NCBI GenBank assembly: GCA_937988705.1 | Contig: CALKIA010000506.1 | Coordinates: 1-5,398 of the forward strand | Direction of reading: 5' to 3' | Source: an uncultured Chloroflexota bacterium | Lineage (GTDB): Bacteria; Chloroflexota; Anaerolineae; Aggregatilineales; Phototrophicaceae | Length of the DNA: 5,398 nt | Part shown: positions 1 to 5,393 of the stretch, piece by piece | Layout: every line of letters begins with the position of its first letter | Position numbering within the stretch: the stretch's first letter is position 1 | The notes under the pieces: generated by a model | Told to the model about the DNA's origin: nothing | Seen by the model: the letters and a program-made list of their open reading frames with translations, nothing else | The model's database searches: none | Translations under genes and position numbers: made by a program

Positions 1-35
1 CACCCGGTGTGATTTTCAGCGCTAAACGCGATCAG

Positions 36-683
36 CTACTTGATGGCGATGCCGGCGATGTGCGGCGAATAGACGGGTACAGGCATGCGGAAGTGCTCGA
101 TCTGAACCTCTTTGAATCCAGCCTGCTCGATGGTTATCCATGTTTCACGATCCAGCGTGCAGCCATCTCCAGCGGCTCTCCACAGCGGCTTAATGATCCC
201 CTGTACGAAGCGCAGCCCTGACGGGTGCGGTGCGGCCACATGTTCCATAAAAACGTATTGCCCACCGGGTTTGAGTATCCGCCGCACTTCGCGCAGCACT
301 TGGGCTGGGTCCGCGACGGAACACAGAACGAACGTGCCGACGACCGCATCGACACTCGCGTCGGCGGCCGGGATCTGTTCCGCATAGCCGGCGCGCACGT
401 GCACATCCATATCCAACTGCCGAGCACGTTCCTCAAGATAAGGAAACATCGCCGGATTCGGCTCAAGCCCGGACCAGCGCACATCACGGGCATAATAAGC
501 GAGGTTCGCCCCGGTACCGGGGCCAATTTCGAACACAGCGCCGCTCAATCCGCCGAGCAGCGTGCGTTTGCGGACATCGTACTGTGGGCGGGCGATCGCG
601 CTGTCAGCCGCCAACAAGCGCGCGAATTGTCGTTTAGACCAACTCGCACGCTTGCCTAGGGGATCACTTGATTCGGGGTTCAT
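36..683 (-). CDS. Class I SAM-dependent methyltransferase, METTL7/TMT1-like
   Basis: Predicted soluble methyltransferase of 215 residues that transfers a methyl group from S-adenosylmethionine; the acceptor is unknown. Seen in the sequence: a SAM-binding motif I, FEIGPGTGAN, at residues 51-60; an acidic motif II with E74 in GLEPNPAM; a post-II strand around 108-122 ending VLCSV; and LKPGGQYVFMEH at 137-148. The C-terminal part carries DGC-L-RE at about 173-180 and ends PHIAGIAIK. From memory of the family, the combination of PNP after motif II, LCSV, FMEH and the DGC-LTRE/PHI-G-A-K tail is typical of METTL7A/B (TMT1) thiol methyltransferases and their bacterial relatives, and less so of UbiE. 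The human proteins have an extra N-terminal membrane anchor that is absent here. The ATG start has no convincing Shine-Dalgarno. It lies 22 bases after the FHA-receiver gene, so the two are probably co-transcribed. The family is firm; the substrate is not. Confidence 0.9.
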   Translation of the reverse strand: MNPESSDPLGKRASWSKRQFARLLAADSAIARPQYDVRKRTLLGGLSGAVFEIGPGTGANLAYYARDVRWSGLEPNPAMFPYLEERARQLDMDVHVRAGYAEQIPAADASVDAVVGTFVLCSVADPAQVLREVRRILKPGGQYVFMEHVAAPHPSGLRFVQGIIKPLWRAAGDGCTLDRETWITIEQAGFKEVQIEHFRMPVPVYSPHIAGIAIK

Positions 684-705
684 CCGAGCAAGGCTGCGGG
701 CAGCG

Positions 706-1590
706 TCAGGCCCGAGCCGTCGCGCTGTGCGCGATCATCGCCTTGACGGCGCGCATCAATTCCTCAACAGCGACGGGTTTACCGAGGAAAATATCCGCGC
801 CTGCTTCCAGCGCCTTCCCCATCTGATAGCCCGCTGTGGCACCCGACACGACCAACACGGGGATTTTGGTCGTCGTTGGCTGACGACGCAGGAAACGCAC
901 CAGATCGAAGCCATCCATATCGGGCAGCATCAAATCCATCACAATCGCATCAATGGTCGTTGAGCTCAGCGTATTCAGCGCGTGCGTCGCGTTTTCGACT
1001 ACCGTCACGCGGTAGCCCTGCATATCCATGGCGAGGCGGAAGACATTGCCCACGTCCTTATCATCTTGGACGACGAGCACATGCTTCCCCAGCCCATTGA
1101 GCGGGTTCGTTTCCAGAATGATGGGTGGTACAGGCTGCGTATGCGCCGGAATCACTGCGAAAAAGACCTGTAACCGCAGGCGACCGAGCGAAATCTCATC
1201 ACCATGCCGCAGCCGGTATTCGGTCGGCGGAGCGCACACGACCTCATTAATGCGGGTACCGTTGGTGCTGTACAAATCCTGCAGCATCAACTTATCGTCG
1301 CGCATCACAATCGTCGCGTGTTTGCGCGAGACCCCCTTGCCAAAAGCATCGCAGGGTGTCAAATCCACTTCCGGCGTGAAGCCAGTCACAGCATCAGCGC
1401 GTCCAAGGATCATACGGTCTTTGACCTGAACCTGTAAGGTGATCGGCGTGCCCACAGCACGAAATTCGATGACCCAGGGTAGCGAATTATCAAGTGGACC
1501 GGTTTTGGCGAGCATCTGGGTAGGATGAGCATATACCGCAGGCTCCAAGTGACGTGTCTGGAACCTCATCGAGTCCTCATCTACGTTCAT
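706..1590 (-). CDS. FHA domain - response regulator receiver domain fusion protein
   Basis: Predicted cytoplasmic signalling protein of 294 residues from the chosen ATG. The FHA domain, which binds phosphothreonine peptides, spans about residues 40-145 and keeps the key residues: G63-R64, S88-R89-H91 (SRKH) and N110-G111-T112 (STNGT). A Pro-rich linker at about 148-165 leads to a CheY-like receiver at about 170-290. This has the phosphoacceptor D219 (MDLMLPDMDG), S249 (VVSG) and K271-P272. The acidic pocket reads VVQDD, so the first of the usual two acidic residues is Gln175. No DNA-binding or enzymatic output domain follows. Start: ATG at 1590 has GGGAG ten bases upstream. An in-frame TTG at 1641 would add 17 residues but overlaps a -10-like box and has no ribosome site; a later ATG at 1569 is also possible. 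The protein probably links Ser/Thr kinase signalling with a two-component phosphorelay (inference). It is the first gene of a likely two-gene unit with the methyltransferase. Confidence 0.92.
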   Translation of the reverse strand: MNVDEDSMRFQTRHLEPAVYAHPTQMLAKTGPLDNSLPWVIEFRAVGTPITLQVQVKDRMILGRADAVTGFTPEVDLTPCDAFGKGVSRKHATIVMRDDKLMLQDLYSTNGTRINEVVCAPPTEYRLRHGDEISLGRLRLQVFFAVIPAHTQPVPPIILETNPLNGLGKHVLVVQDDKDVGNVFRLAMDMQGYRVTVVENATHALNTLSSTTIDAIVMDLMLPDMDGFDLVRFLRRQPTTTKIPVLVVSGATAGYQMGKALEAGADIFLGKPVAVEELMRAVKAMIAHSATARA

Positions 1591-1600
1591 ATCGTGGCTA

Positions 1601-1605
1601 CTCCC
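1601..1605 (-). promoter_or_regulatory. Ribosome-binding site deciding the FHA-receiver start
   Basis: GGGAG on the minus strand, ten bases before the ATG at 1588-1590. No comparable purine stretch precedes the alternative TTG start at 1641. This favours the shorter 294-residue protein. Confidence 0.55.
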
Positions 1606-1640
1606 GGTGAATCTTTGATTACTTTTACAATCTTCAATCA

Positions 1641-1669
1641 ACTATAGCGTATCAGCAAATGGGAAAAGT
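1641..1669 (-). promoter_or_regulatory. Candidate promoter of the FHA-receiver/methyltransferase unit
   Basis: On the minus strand TATAGT (1646-1641) matches the -10 consensus at five of six positions. The -35 region is poor: the hexamer 17 bases upstream reads ACTTTT. Transcription from here would begin near 1634, inside the 17-residue extension implied by the TTG start, so it supports initiation at the ATG at 1590. The box lies downstream of the terminator of the preceding gene, where an independent promoter would be expected. Confidence 0.35.
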
Positions 1670-1723
1670 GTAATGCATCATTTTTGTAAGCAGAACATTT
1701 TGAGAGAAGAATTGCCCGGAATC

Positions 1724-1749
1724 AAAAACGACAACCTTAAGGTTGTCGT
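1724..1749 (-). terminator. Factor-independent terminator of the DUF1328 gene
   Basis: A perfect 22-base palindrome at 1728-1749 gives a 9-bp stem (ACGACAACC/GGTTGTCGT) with a TTAA loop. On the minus strand the stem runs directly into TTTTT (1728-1724). It begins 23 bases after the stop codon of the small membrane protein. On the plus strand the stem is followed only by CTTT, and no plus-strand gene ends here, so the minus orientation is the working one. Confidence 0.8.
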
Positions 1750-1772
1750 CTTTAACATTTCGTCGCTGGGGG

Positions 1773-1937
1773 CTACAGGTTGACTCGGCGTCCAAAGATC
1801 AACGACACAACAAACAGAATCAGGAATACCACGAACAGGATCTGTGCGATCCCCGCCGCCGTCCCCGCAACGCCCGTGAAACCCAGGAACGCCGCGATCA
1901 ACGCAATCACGAGGAAGATAATCGCCCAACTTAACAT
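1773..1937 (-). CDS. DUF1328 family small membrane protein (YtjA-like, UPF0391)
   Basis: A 54-residue protein, read directly from the reverse complement. It starts MLSWAIIFLVIALIAAFLG, continues FTGVAGTAAGIAQ and ends SLIFGRRVNL. It has two predicted membrane helices (about residues 4-21 and 31-48) joined by a short Gly/Ala turn, and a positive GRR end. The W-IIFLVIALIAA start, the G-AGTAAG-A turn and the SL--GRR tail are the hallmarks of the DUF1328 family; E. coli YtjA is 53 residues and very similar as I recall it. The molecular function is unknown. The gene has a tandem Shine-Dalgarno (GAGGAGAGGAG) ending eight bases before the ATG and its own terminator, so it appears monocistronic and efficiently translated. 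Other reading frames over this stretch give longer but low-complexity, non-homologous products and are shadows. Confidence 0.92.
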   Translation of the reverse strand: MLSWAIIFLVIALIAAFLGFTGVAGTAAGIAQILFVVFLILFVVSLIFGRRVNL

Positions 1938-1945
1938 CGTTATTG

Positions 1946-1956
1946 CTCCTCTCCTC
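1946..1956 (-). promoter_or_regulatory. Strong tandem ribosome-binding site of the DUF1328 gene
   Basis: GAGGAGAGGAG on the minus strand contains two overlapping Shine-Dalgarno cores. The nearer AGGAG lies eight bases from the ATG. This is the best ribosome site in the window and is the main evidence that the 54-codon frame is real. Confidence 0.8.
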
Positions 1957-2004
1957 AGTCTTTCGCTCTCAGGAAATCACTGACGTGAGAGCTAAGTTAC
2001 AGTC

Positions 2005-2010
2005 AGTATA
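2005..2010 (-). promoter_or_regulatory. Candidate -10 box for the DUF1328 gene
   Basis: TATACT on the minus strand, about 67 bases upstream of the ATG and preceded by an A-rich tract (2011-2024) that could act as an UP-like element. No good -35 hexamer lies 16-18 bases upstream, so an activator or an alternative sigma factor is possible. An inverted repeat ACTGAC (1979-1984) / GTCAGT (2002-2007) overlaps the box. Confidence 0.3.
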
Positions 2011-2101
2011 TCTTTATTTTTATTGAAATGATGCGATTGAGGTGATGCTCTAATGCGTTCTTAACCATAAGTGTAATATAAAAAGTCATCCCACAGTCCC
2101 G

Positions 2102-2129
2102 TGGAGAACTCTCGGCTTGGGGGTATACT
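2102..2129 (+). promoter_or_regulatory. Candidate sigma70-type promoter of the ABC transporter operon
   Basis: TGGAGA (2102-2107, four of six to TTGACA), a 16-base spacer, then TATACT (2124-2129, five of six to TATAAT). Transcription would start near 2136, giving a leader of about 30 bases that contains the AAGGAG site. A short dyad, CCAC-6-GTGG (2091-2104), overlaps the -35 side. Confidence 0.4.
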
Positions 2130-2150
2130 CAGCTTTAGCACGTGAAATGA

Positions 2151-2156
2151 AAGGAG
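2151..2156 (+). promoter_or_regulatory. Ribosome-binding site for the TTG-initiated binding protein
   Basis: AAGGAG lies nine bases before the TTG at 2166-2168. This spacing supports the TTG as the start; the next in-frame ATG (2193) would remove the positively charged signal-peptide head and has no such site. Confidence 0.75.
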
Positions 2157-2165
2157 TAGAGTATT

Positions 2166-3479
2166 TTGACTCTTCGACGCTTCACCTTATTTATGGTCAT
2201 CACCACCCTCATGCTGGCGGCGTTCTCGCTGGTTCAAGCCCAAGACGACCAACCAGTTATCGCTCCAGTGGCGTGTGCCGAACCCGGTACGCTCACCATG
2301 TGGGTGTGGGATGAAAACTGGGCCGAGATCATCGGCAGCGCGATTGAAGAATGGACGACTGACTACTGCCCCGGCGCAGAAGTCGACTTGCAGGTCCAAC
2401 CGTGGCAGCAGTACTGGGATCTATTGCGCACCAACGCGGCGGGCGGTGAACTCCCCGACGTGTTCAACATGTCGCAGGATCGTTTCTTCTTTTATGCCAG
2501 CAACGATGCTCTCCTCAATCTCCAACCCTATTTAGATGAATTTGGCGTTGATGCCTCGGTGTGGGGCACGGGCATGATCGATCCGTACCGCTGGGGCGAT
2601 AAACGCGATCTCTACGCTGCTCCGGTCAACTGGGACACCATCGCCATTTACTACAATCAAGATTTGTTCGATGCCGCGGGCATCGACTATCCGACAGCCG
2701 ACTGGACGTGGGACGACTTCGCCGAAACCGCCCGCGCGTTGACCGATCCCGCCGCCGATGTGTACGGGGCGGCGGTCTACAGCGAATATCAGGCGGGCTA
2801 TCCGAACTGGATCGCGGCGACGGGCATTCCGCCCATCGTCGGCGCGGCTCGGACGCAGTGTACGCTGCGCGAACGCCAGAGTCTCGAGGCGCTCAACTTC
2901 CTCAAGGGGCTCTATGATGAAGGTGTCATGCCGAGCGTGTCCATCATGGGTGGCGCGTCAGCCGATGACGCGTTCAATTACTGGTTGGCGAGTCGTGTGG
3001 CGCTGGTACAGGCGGGATCATGGAAGCTGCCCGCCGCTTTTGAGCAGGCGACCTTCAACTGGGACGTGGTGCAAATGCCGCGCTATCCTGAAAATGGCCG
3101 TACCCGCTCGATTCTGCACTCGGTCGGCTACGTCGCCGCCGCTAACACGGACACCCCGGCTCTCGCCGCCAACCTGATCACGTTCCTGGCGAGTGATGCG
3201 GGTCAGCAGTACTTCGCGGAAGCGGGCGGCGTCGCCCCCGCTGATCCGGCCCTGCAGGACGAATGGATCGCCGCATTTGGAGAAACGAACGTGAACATTC
3301 AGGCGTTCGTCGATGCGATTCAGGATTCGCAGGGCGTCACCGTGTTTGATGAAATCTGGGACGCCGTCAACACCGAACTGGTGATTAACATCTTCGACCT
3401 GAACATGAGCGTCGATGAGGCGACCCAGCTCGCGTGCGAGGCTGTCGATGCCCAGCTCGAAGCCCAGCGTTCCAGCTAG
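2166..3479 (+). CDS. Carbohydrate ABC transporter substrate-binding protein (family 1)
   Basis: Predicted extracytoplasmic binding protein of 437 residues that captures a sugar or sugar derivative and delivers it to the two permeases downstream. Residues 1-25 form a Sec signal peptide: an RR-containing head, a hydrophobic core at 7-23 and a probable cut after A25 (VQA-QDD). There is no lipobox cysteine. The mature part shows the usual family 1 landmarks: GTLTMWVWDENW at 41-52, ELPDVFNMS at 95-103, the APVNWDTIAIYYNQDLFDAAGI hinge region from 152, W-WDDFAETARALT at 180-193 and the ASRVALVQAGSW stretch at 275-286. Length is typical for the family. Four cysteines (37, 68, 232, 424) could form disulfides. 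The TTG start is supported by AAGGAG at good spacing and by the signal peptide it completes. The ligand cannot be assigned: the Trp- and Tyr-rich mature protein fits sugar stacking, but polyol or oligosaccharide use is equally possible. Confidence 0.93.
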   Translation: MTLRRFTLFMVITTLMLAAFSLVQAQDDQPVIAPVACAEPGTLTMWVWDENWAEIIGSAIEEWTTDYCPGAEVDLQVQPWQQYWDLLRTNAAGGELPDVFNMSQDRFFFYASNDALLNLQPYLDEFGVDASVWGTGMIDPYRWGDKRDLYAAPVNWDTIAIYYNQDLFDAAGIDYPTADWTWDDFAETARALTDPAADVYGAAVYSEYQAGYPNWIAATGIPPIVGAARTQCTLRERQSLEALNFLKGLYDEGVMPSVSIMGGASADDAFNYWLASRVALVQAGSWKLPAAFEQATFNWDVVQMPRYPENGRTRSILHSVGYVAAANTDTPALAANLITFLASDAGQQYFAEAGGVAPADPALQDEWIAAFGETNVNIQAFVDAIQDSQGVTVFDEIWDAVNTELVINIFDLNMSVDEATQLACEAVDAQLEAQRSS

Positions 3480-3496
3480 ATAAATCGTTTACTTTC

Positions 3497-3518
3497 GGGG
3501 CACGGCGTGCCGTGCCCC
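3497..3518 (+). repeat. GC-rich palindromic hairpin between binding protein and permease genes
   Basis: GGGGCACGG (3497-3505) pairs perfectly with CCGTGCCCC (3510-3518) around a four-base CGTG loop. It begins 17 bases after the stop codon of the binding protein. The 3' side continues TCTACC, without a U-tract on either strand, so it is not a classical terminator. In the operon it could block 3' exonucleases and stabilise the upstream mRNA, or attenuate read-through. Its form also resembles the dispersed GGGGC-rich intergenic palindromes common in some environmental genomes. The structure is certain; the role is inferred. Confidence 0.75.
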
Positions 3519-3550
3519 TCTACCTGTCAGACATCCAATGCCCAACTGCA

Positions 3551-3588
3551 ACCCTTGAAACCCGCTGTCTGCCGTGAAGATCAAGGGT
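3551..3588 (+). repeat. Inverted repeat next to the first permease ribosome-binding site
   Basis: ACCCTTGA (3551-3558) is the exact reverse complement of TCAAGGGT (3581-3588), separated by 22 bases. The 3' arm abuts GAGGT (3589-3593), the only Shine-Dalgarno-like sequence before the permease start, and takes in its AAGGG neighbour. If the stem forms in the mRNA it would limit ribosome access to the first permease. Chance occurrence is possible for an 8-bp stem with this loop. Confidence 0.4.
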
Positions 3589-3605
3589 GAGGTAACCGCA
3601 TCACC

Positions 3606-4523
3606 ATGATGAATCTGTTTGGCAAAACTCCGCTCGCCCGACGGCGCGCCTACTGGGGCATGGCGTTGGTGGCCCCCAACATTCTGGGGCTGTCCTTCTT
3701 CTTCGGCATCCCCGTGCTGATGGCCTTCCTGACCTCGCTGCAAGAATGGAATGCGCTGCGCCCGCCCACCCCGGTCGGCTTCCAGAACTTTGAGCGCCTC
3801 TTTCAAGACCCTGACTTCTGGCAAGCCCTCGGCAACACGCTGAAGCTGCTGGTTTTCGTCGTGCCGACCGGCATTCTGCTGGCGATGGGTCTCGCCATCC
3901 TGTTGAATCAGAAATTACGCGGCCGCGGCTTCTTCCGCACACTCTATTTTTTGCCCGTTGTCACCTCGACCGTCGCCGCGTCGATTGTCTGGACGTGGAT
4001 TTTCCAACCGCGCTACGGATTGGTGGGCAATGCATTGGCGCTTTTCGGTGGACGCGATACCAACTGGCTGACGCGTCCCGATCTCGTACTCATCCCAATC
4101 GCCGTAGTGACGATCTGGCAGCGGCTCGGTTTCGATATGGTGCTGTTCCTCGCGGGTTTGCAATCGATTCCGCGCATTTTGTACGAAGCGGCGACCATCG
4201 ACGGCGCGAATCGGTGGCAAAAGTTCGTCAACATCACCATTCCAATGCTCTCACCGACTTCCTTCCTCGTAACTGTACTCTCGGTAATTAACGCCTTCCA
4301 GATTTTCGATCAGGTCTACGTCATGACCTCGCGTACCACGCGCGGCGGCGTGGGCGGGAGCGCGACGACACTCACCTATTTTCTGTACGACCGCGCCTTT
4401 GTCGGCTCAGAATTTGGCTACGCCTCGGCAATCGCGCTGGTGTTGTTCGTGATCACGCTGGCATTTACCGTCGCGCAGTTCGGTTTACAGCGGCGGCTGG
4501 TGTACTACGAATCGGGGGACTAA
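3606..4523 (+). CDS. Carbohydrate ABC transporter permease, MalF/UgpA-like
   Basis: Inner-membrane permease of 305 residues, one half of the transmembrane channel of a carbohydrate importer. Six hydrophobic segments can be seen at roughly residues 17-41, 79-101, 112-134, 159-185, 216-238 and 271-293. The cytoplasmic EAA loop that docks on the ATPase is at 194-213: EAATIDGANRWQKF followed by the conserved Pro in TIP. It lacks the long periplasmic insert of enteric MalF and has the compact UgpA/LacF-type layout. The start is one of two adjacent ATG codons (3606 or 3609). An in-frame TGA at 3588-3590 excludes a longer form. The ribosome site is weak and distant (GAGGT, 12 bases away). The partner permease starts six bases after the stop, so the two are surely co-translated from one message. 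Substrate is unknown; it follows the binding protein. Confidence 0.94.
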   Translation: MMNLFGKTPLARRRAYWGMALVAPNILGLSFFFGIPVLMAFLTSLQEWNALRPPTPVGFQNFERLFQDPDFWQALGNTLKLLVFVVPTGILLAMGLAILLNQKLRGRGFFRTLYFLPVVTSTVAASIVWTWIFQPRYGLVGNALALFGGRDTNWLTRPDLVLIPIAVVTIWQRLGFDMVLFLAGLQSIPRILYEAATIDGANRWQKFVNITIPMLSPTSFLVTVLSVINAFQIFDQVYVMTSRTTRGGVGGSATTLTYFLYDRAFVGSEFGYASAIALVLFVITLAFTVAQFGLQRRLVYYESGD

Positions 4524-4529
4524 CGCAGC

Positions 4530-5393
4530 ATGTCGATCTATCGCCAACACCACGATCAACCGCCAGATGTCGCGCCCGCCCTGCAAATCCTGTCCTACGC
4601 TATCCTACTCGTCGGCGCCGTGGTGATGATTCTGCCGTTCGTGTGGATGCTCTCGACCGCCTGCAAAGCCCCCAATGAACTGAATCTGCTGCCGATCCGC
4701 TTCATTCCCGACAACCCCCAGTGCACCGAAAATTTCGTCGCGCTGTTCGACCGCTCGCCGGATTTTCACCAGTACATGCTGCATTCCGCCTTTGTGACGG
4801 CGGCGCGCACCCTTGGCCAGCTGATCACCTGTTCACTGGCCGCGTATGGCTTCGCGCGCTTCAAGTTTCCGGGGCGCAATATCGTGTTCGCGCTGTCGCT
4901 CGGCCTGCTGATGATTCCGTTTCAGGCGATTCTGATTCCGGAATATCTGCTGCTGCGCCAGCTCGACTGGCTGAACAGCTTCCGCGCCTTAATCATCCCC
5001 GGCGCGTTCAGCGCGTTCGCTATGTTCCTGCTGCGGCAGGCGTTCATGCAGATTCCGGTCGAACTGGAAGAATCTGCCATGATCGACGGCGCAAATCCGC
5101 TGCAAGTGCTGTACTATATCGTGCTGCCCTTATCGCGTGCGGCGCTCGTCGCCTTCGCCGTGATCACCGTGCAAGCGGCATGGAACGATTTTCTGTTCCC
5201 GCTGGTGGTGGCCAACGATCCCTCAACGCGCGTCGTGACCATCGGGATCGCGCTGCTGCAAGGCGAACGCAGCACACCGTGGAATCTGCTGATGATGGGA
5301 TCGTTCTTGGCAACCGTCCCCATGCTGATCCTGTTTGTGGTCTTGCAGCGCTATTTCATCGAAGGCGTGTCGATGACGGGCGTGAAGGGGTAA
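4530..5393 (+). CDS. Carbohydrate ABC transporter permease, MalG/UgpE-like
   Basis: Second inner-membrane permease of the importer, 287 residues and complete. Hydrophobic segments lie at about residues 19-42, 86-107, 117-137, 149-169, 203-225 and 254-273. The EAA-type docking loop is EESAMIDGANPLQVL at 180-194, ending in the conserved Pro200 (VLP). The C-terminus QRYFIEGVSMTGVKG is the standard ending of MalG-type subunits, so the gene is not truncated at the window edge. GGGGGA, ten bases before the ATG and inside the end of the upstream gene, is the likely ribosome site. The spacing of six bases suggests translational coupling with the first permease. The MalF/MalG pair would form a heterodimer driven by an ATPase not encoded in this window. 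In this family that subunit is often a shared MsmK/UgpC-type protein at another locus. Confidence 0.95.
   Translation: MSIYRQHHDQPPDVAPALQILSYAILLVGAVVMILPFVWMLSTACKAPNELNLLPIRFIPDNPQCTENFVALFDRSPDFHQYMLHSAFVTAARTLGQLITCSLAAYGFARFKFPGRNIVFALSLGLLMIPFQAILIPEYLLLRQLDWLNSFRALIIPGAFSAFAMFLLRQAFMQIPVELEESAMIDGANPLQVLYYIVLPLSRAALVAFAVITVQAAWNDFLFPLVVANDPSTRVVTIGIALLQGERSTPWNLLMMGSFLATVPMLILFVVLQRYFIEGVSMTGVKG

Larger units (their letters stand above)
1938..2165. other. Divergent intergenic promoter region
   Basis: This 228-base gap is visibly more AT-rich than the flanking genes, especially 1995-2085. It separates the leftward DUF1328 gene from the rightward transporter operon. It holds the two ribosome-binding sites and two outward-facing TATACT boxes about 115 bases apart. 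I see no open frame with coding character, tRNA or recognisable riboswitch in it. Confidence 0.7.

Noticed and set aside
1..35. Terminator or further gene after the methyltransferase stop codon
   Set aside because: Only 35 bases are visible; they hold no stem with a T-run and no start of a recognisable gene.
225..963. Long plus-strand frames opposite the methyltransferase and FHA-receiver genes
   Set aside because: They are antisense shadows caused by high GC; the minus-strand products have complete conserved domains.
1678..1929. 83-codon minus-strand frame covering the DUF1328 gene in another phase
   Set aside because: Its product is an unremarkable Asp/Gly/Cys-rich sequence with no family resemblance and no ribosome site, whereas the overlapping 54-codon frame matches DUF1328 fully.
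1743..1983. Two plus-strand frames opposite the DUF1328 gene
   Set aside because: They encode low-complexity Arg/Asn/Thr-rich products and are the antisense of the hydrophobic gene; neither has a ribosome site.
2057..2082. TAATAT/TATAAA as an alternative -10 box for the transporter operon
   Set aside because: No hexamer at 16-18 bases upstream resembles a -35 element, and the TATACT box nearer the gene fits better.
2139..2144. CACGTG palindrome between the promoter box and the ribosome site as a sugar-repressor operator
   Set aside because: The flanks are not symmetric about it and no LacI-type operator pattern extends from it; a bare six-base palindrome is expected by chance.
2166..2240. 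Twin-arginine (Tat) signal in the binding protein, from the RR at residues 4-5
   Set aside because: The sequence after RR is FTLF, which does not fit the S/T-RR-x-F-L-K pattern, and the hydrophobic core looks like an ordinary Sec signal.
2166..2280. Lipoprotein anchoring of the binding protein
   Set aside because: There is no L-x-x-C lipobox at the end of the hydrophobic segment; the first cysteine is at residue 37, beyond the likely cleavage site.
3497..3518. Factor-independent terminator after the binding protein gene
   Set aside because: The stem is strong but no T-run follows on either strand, and the permease genes beyond have no clear promoter of their own.
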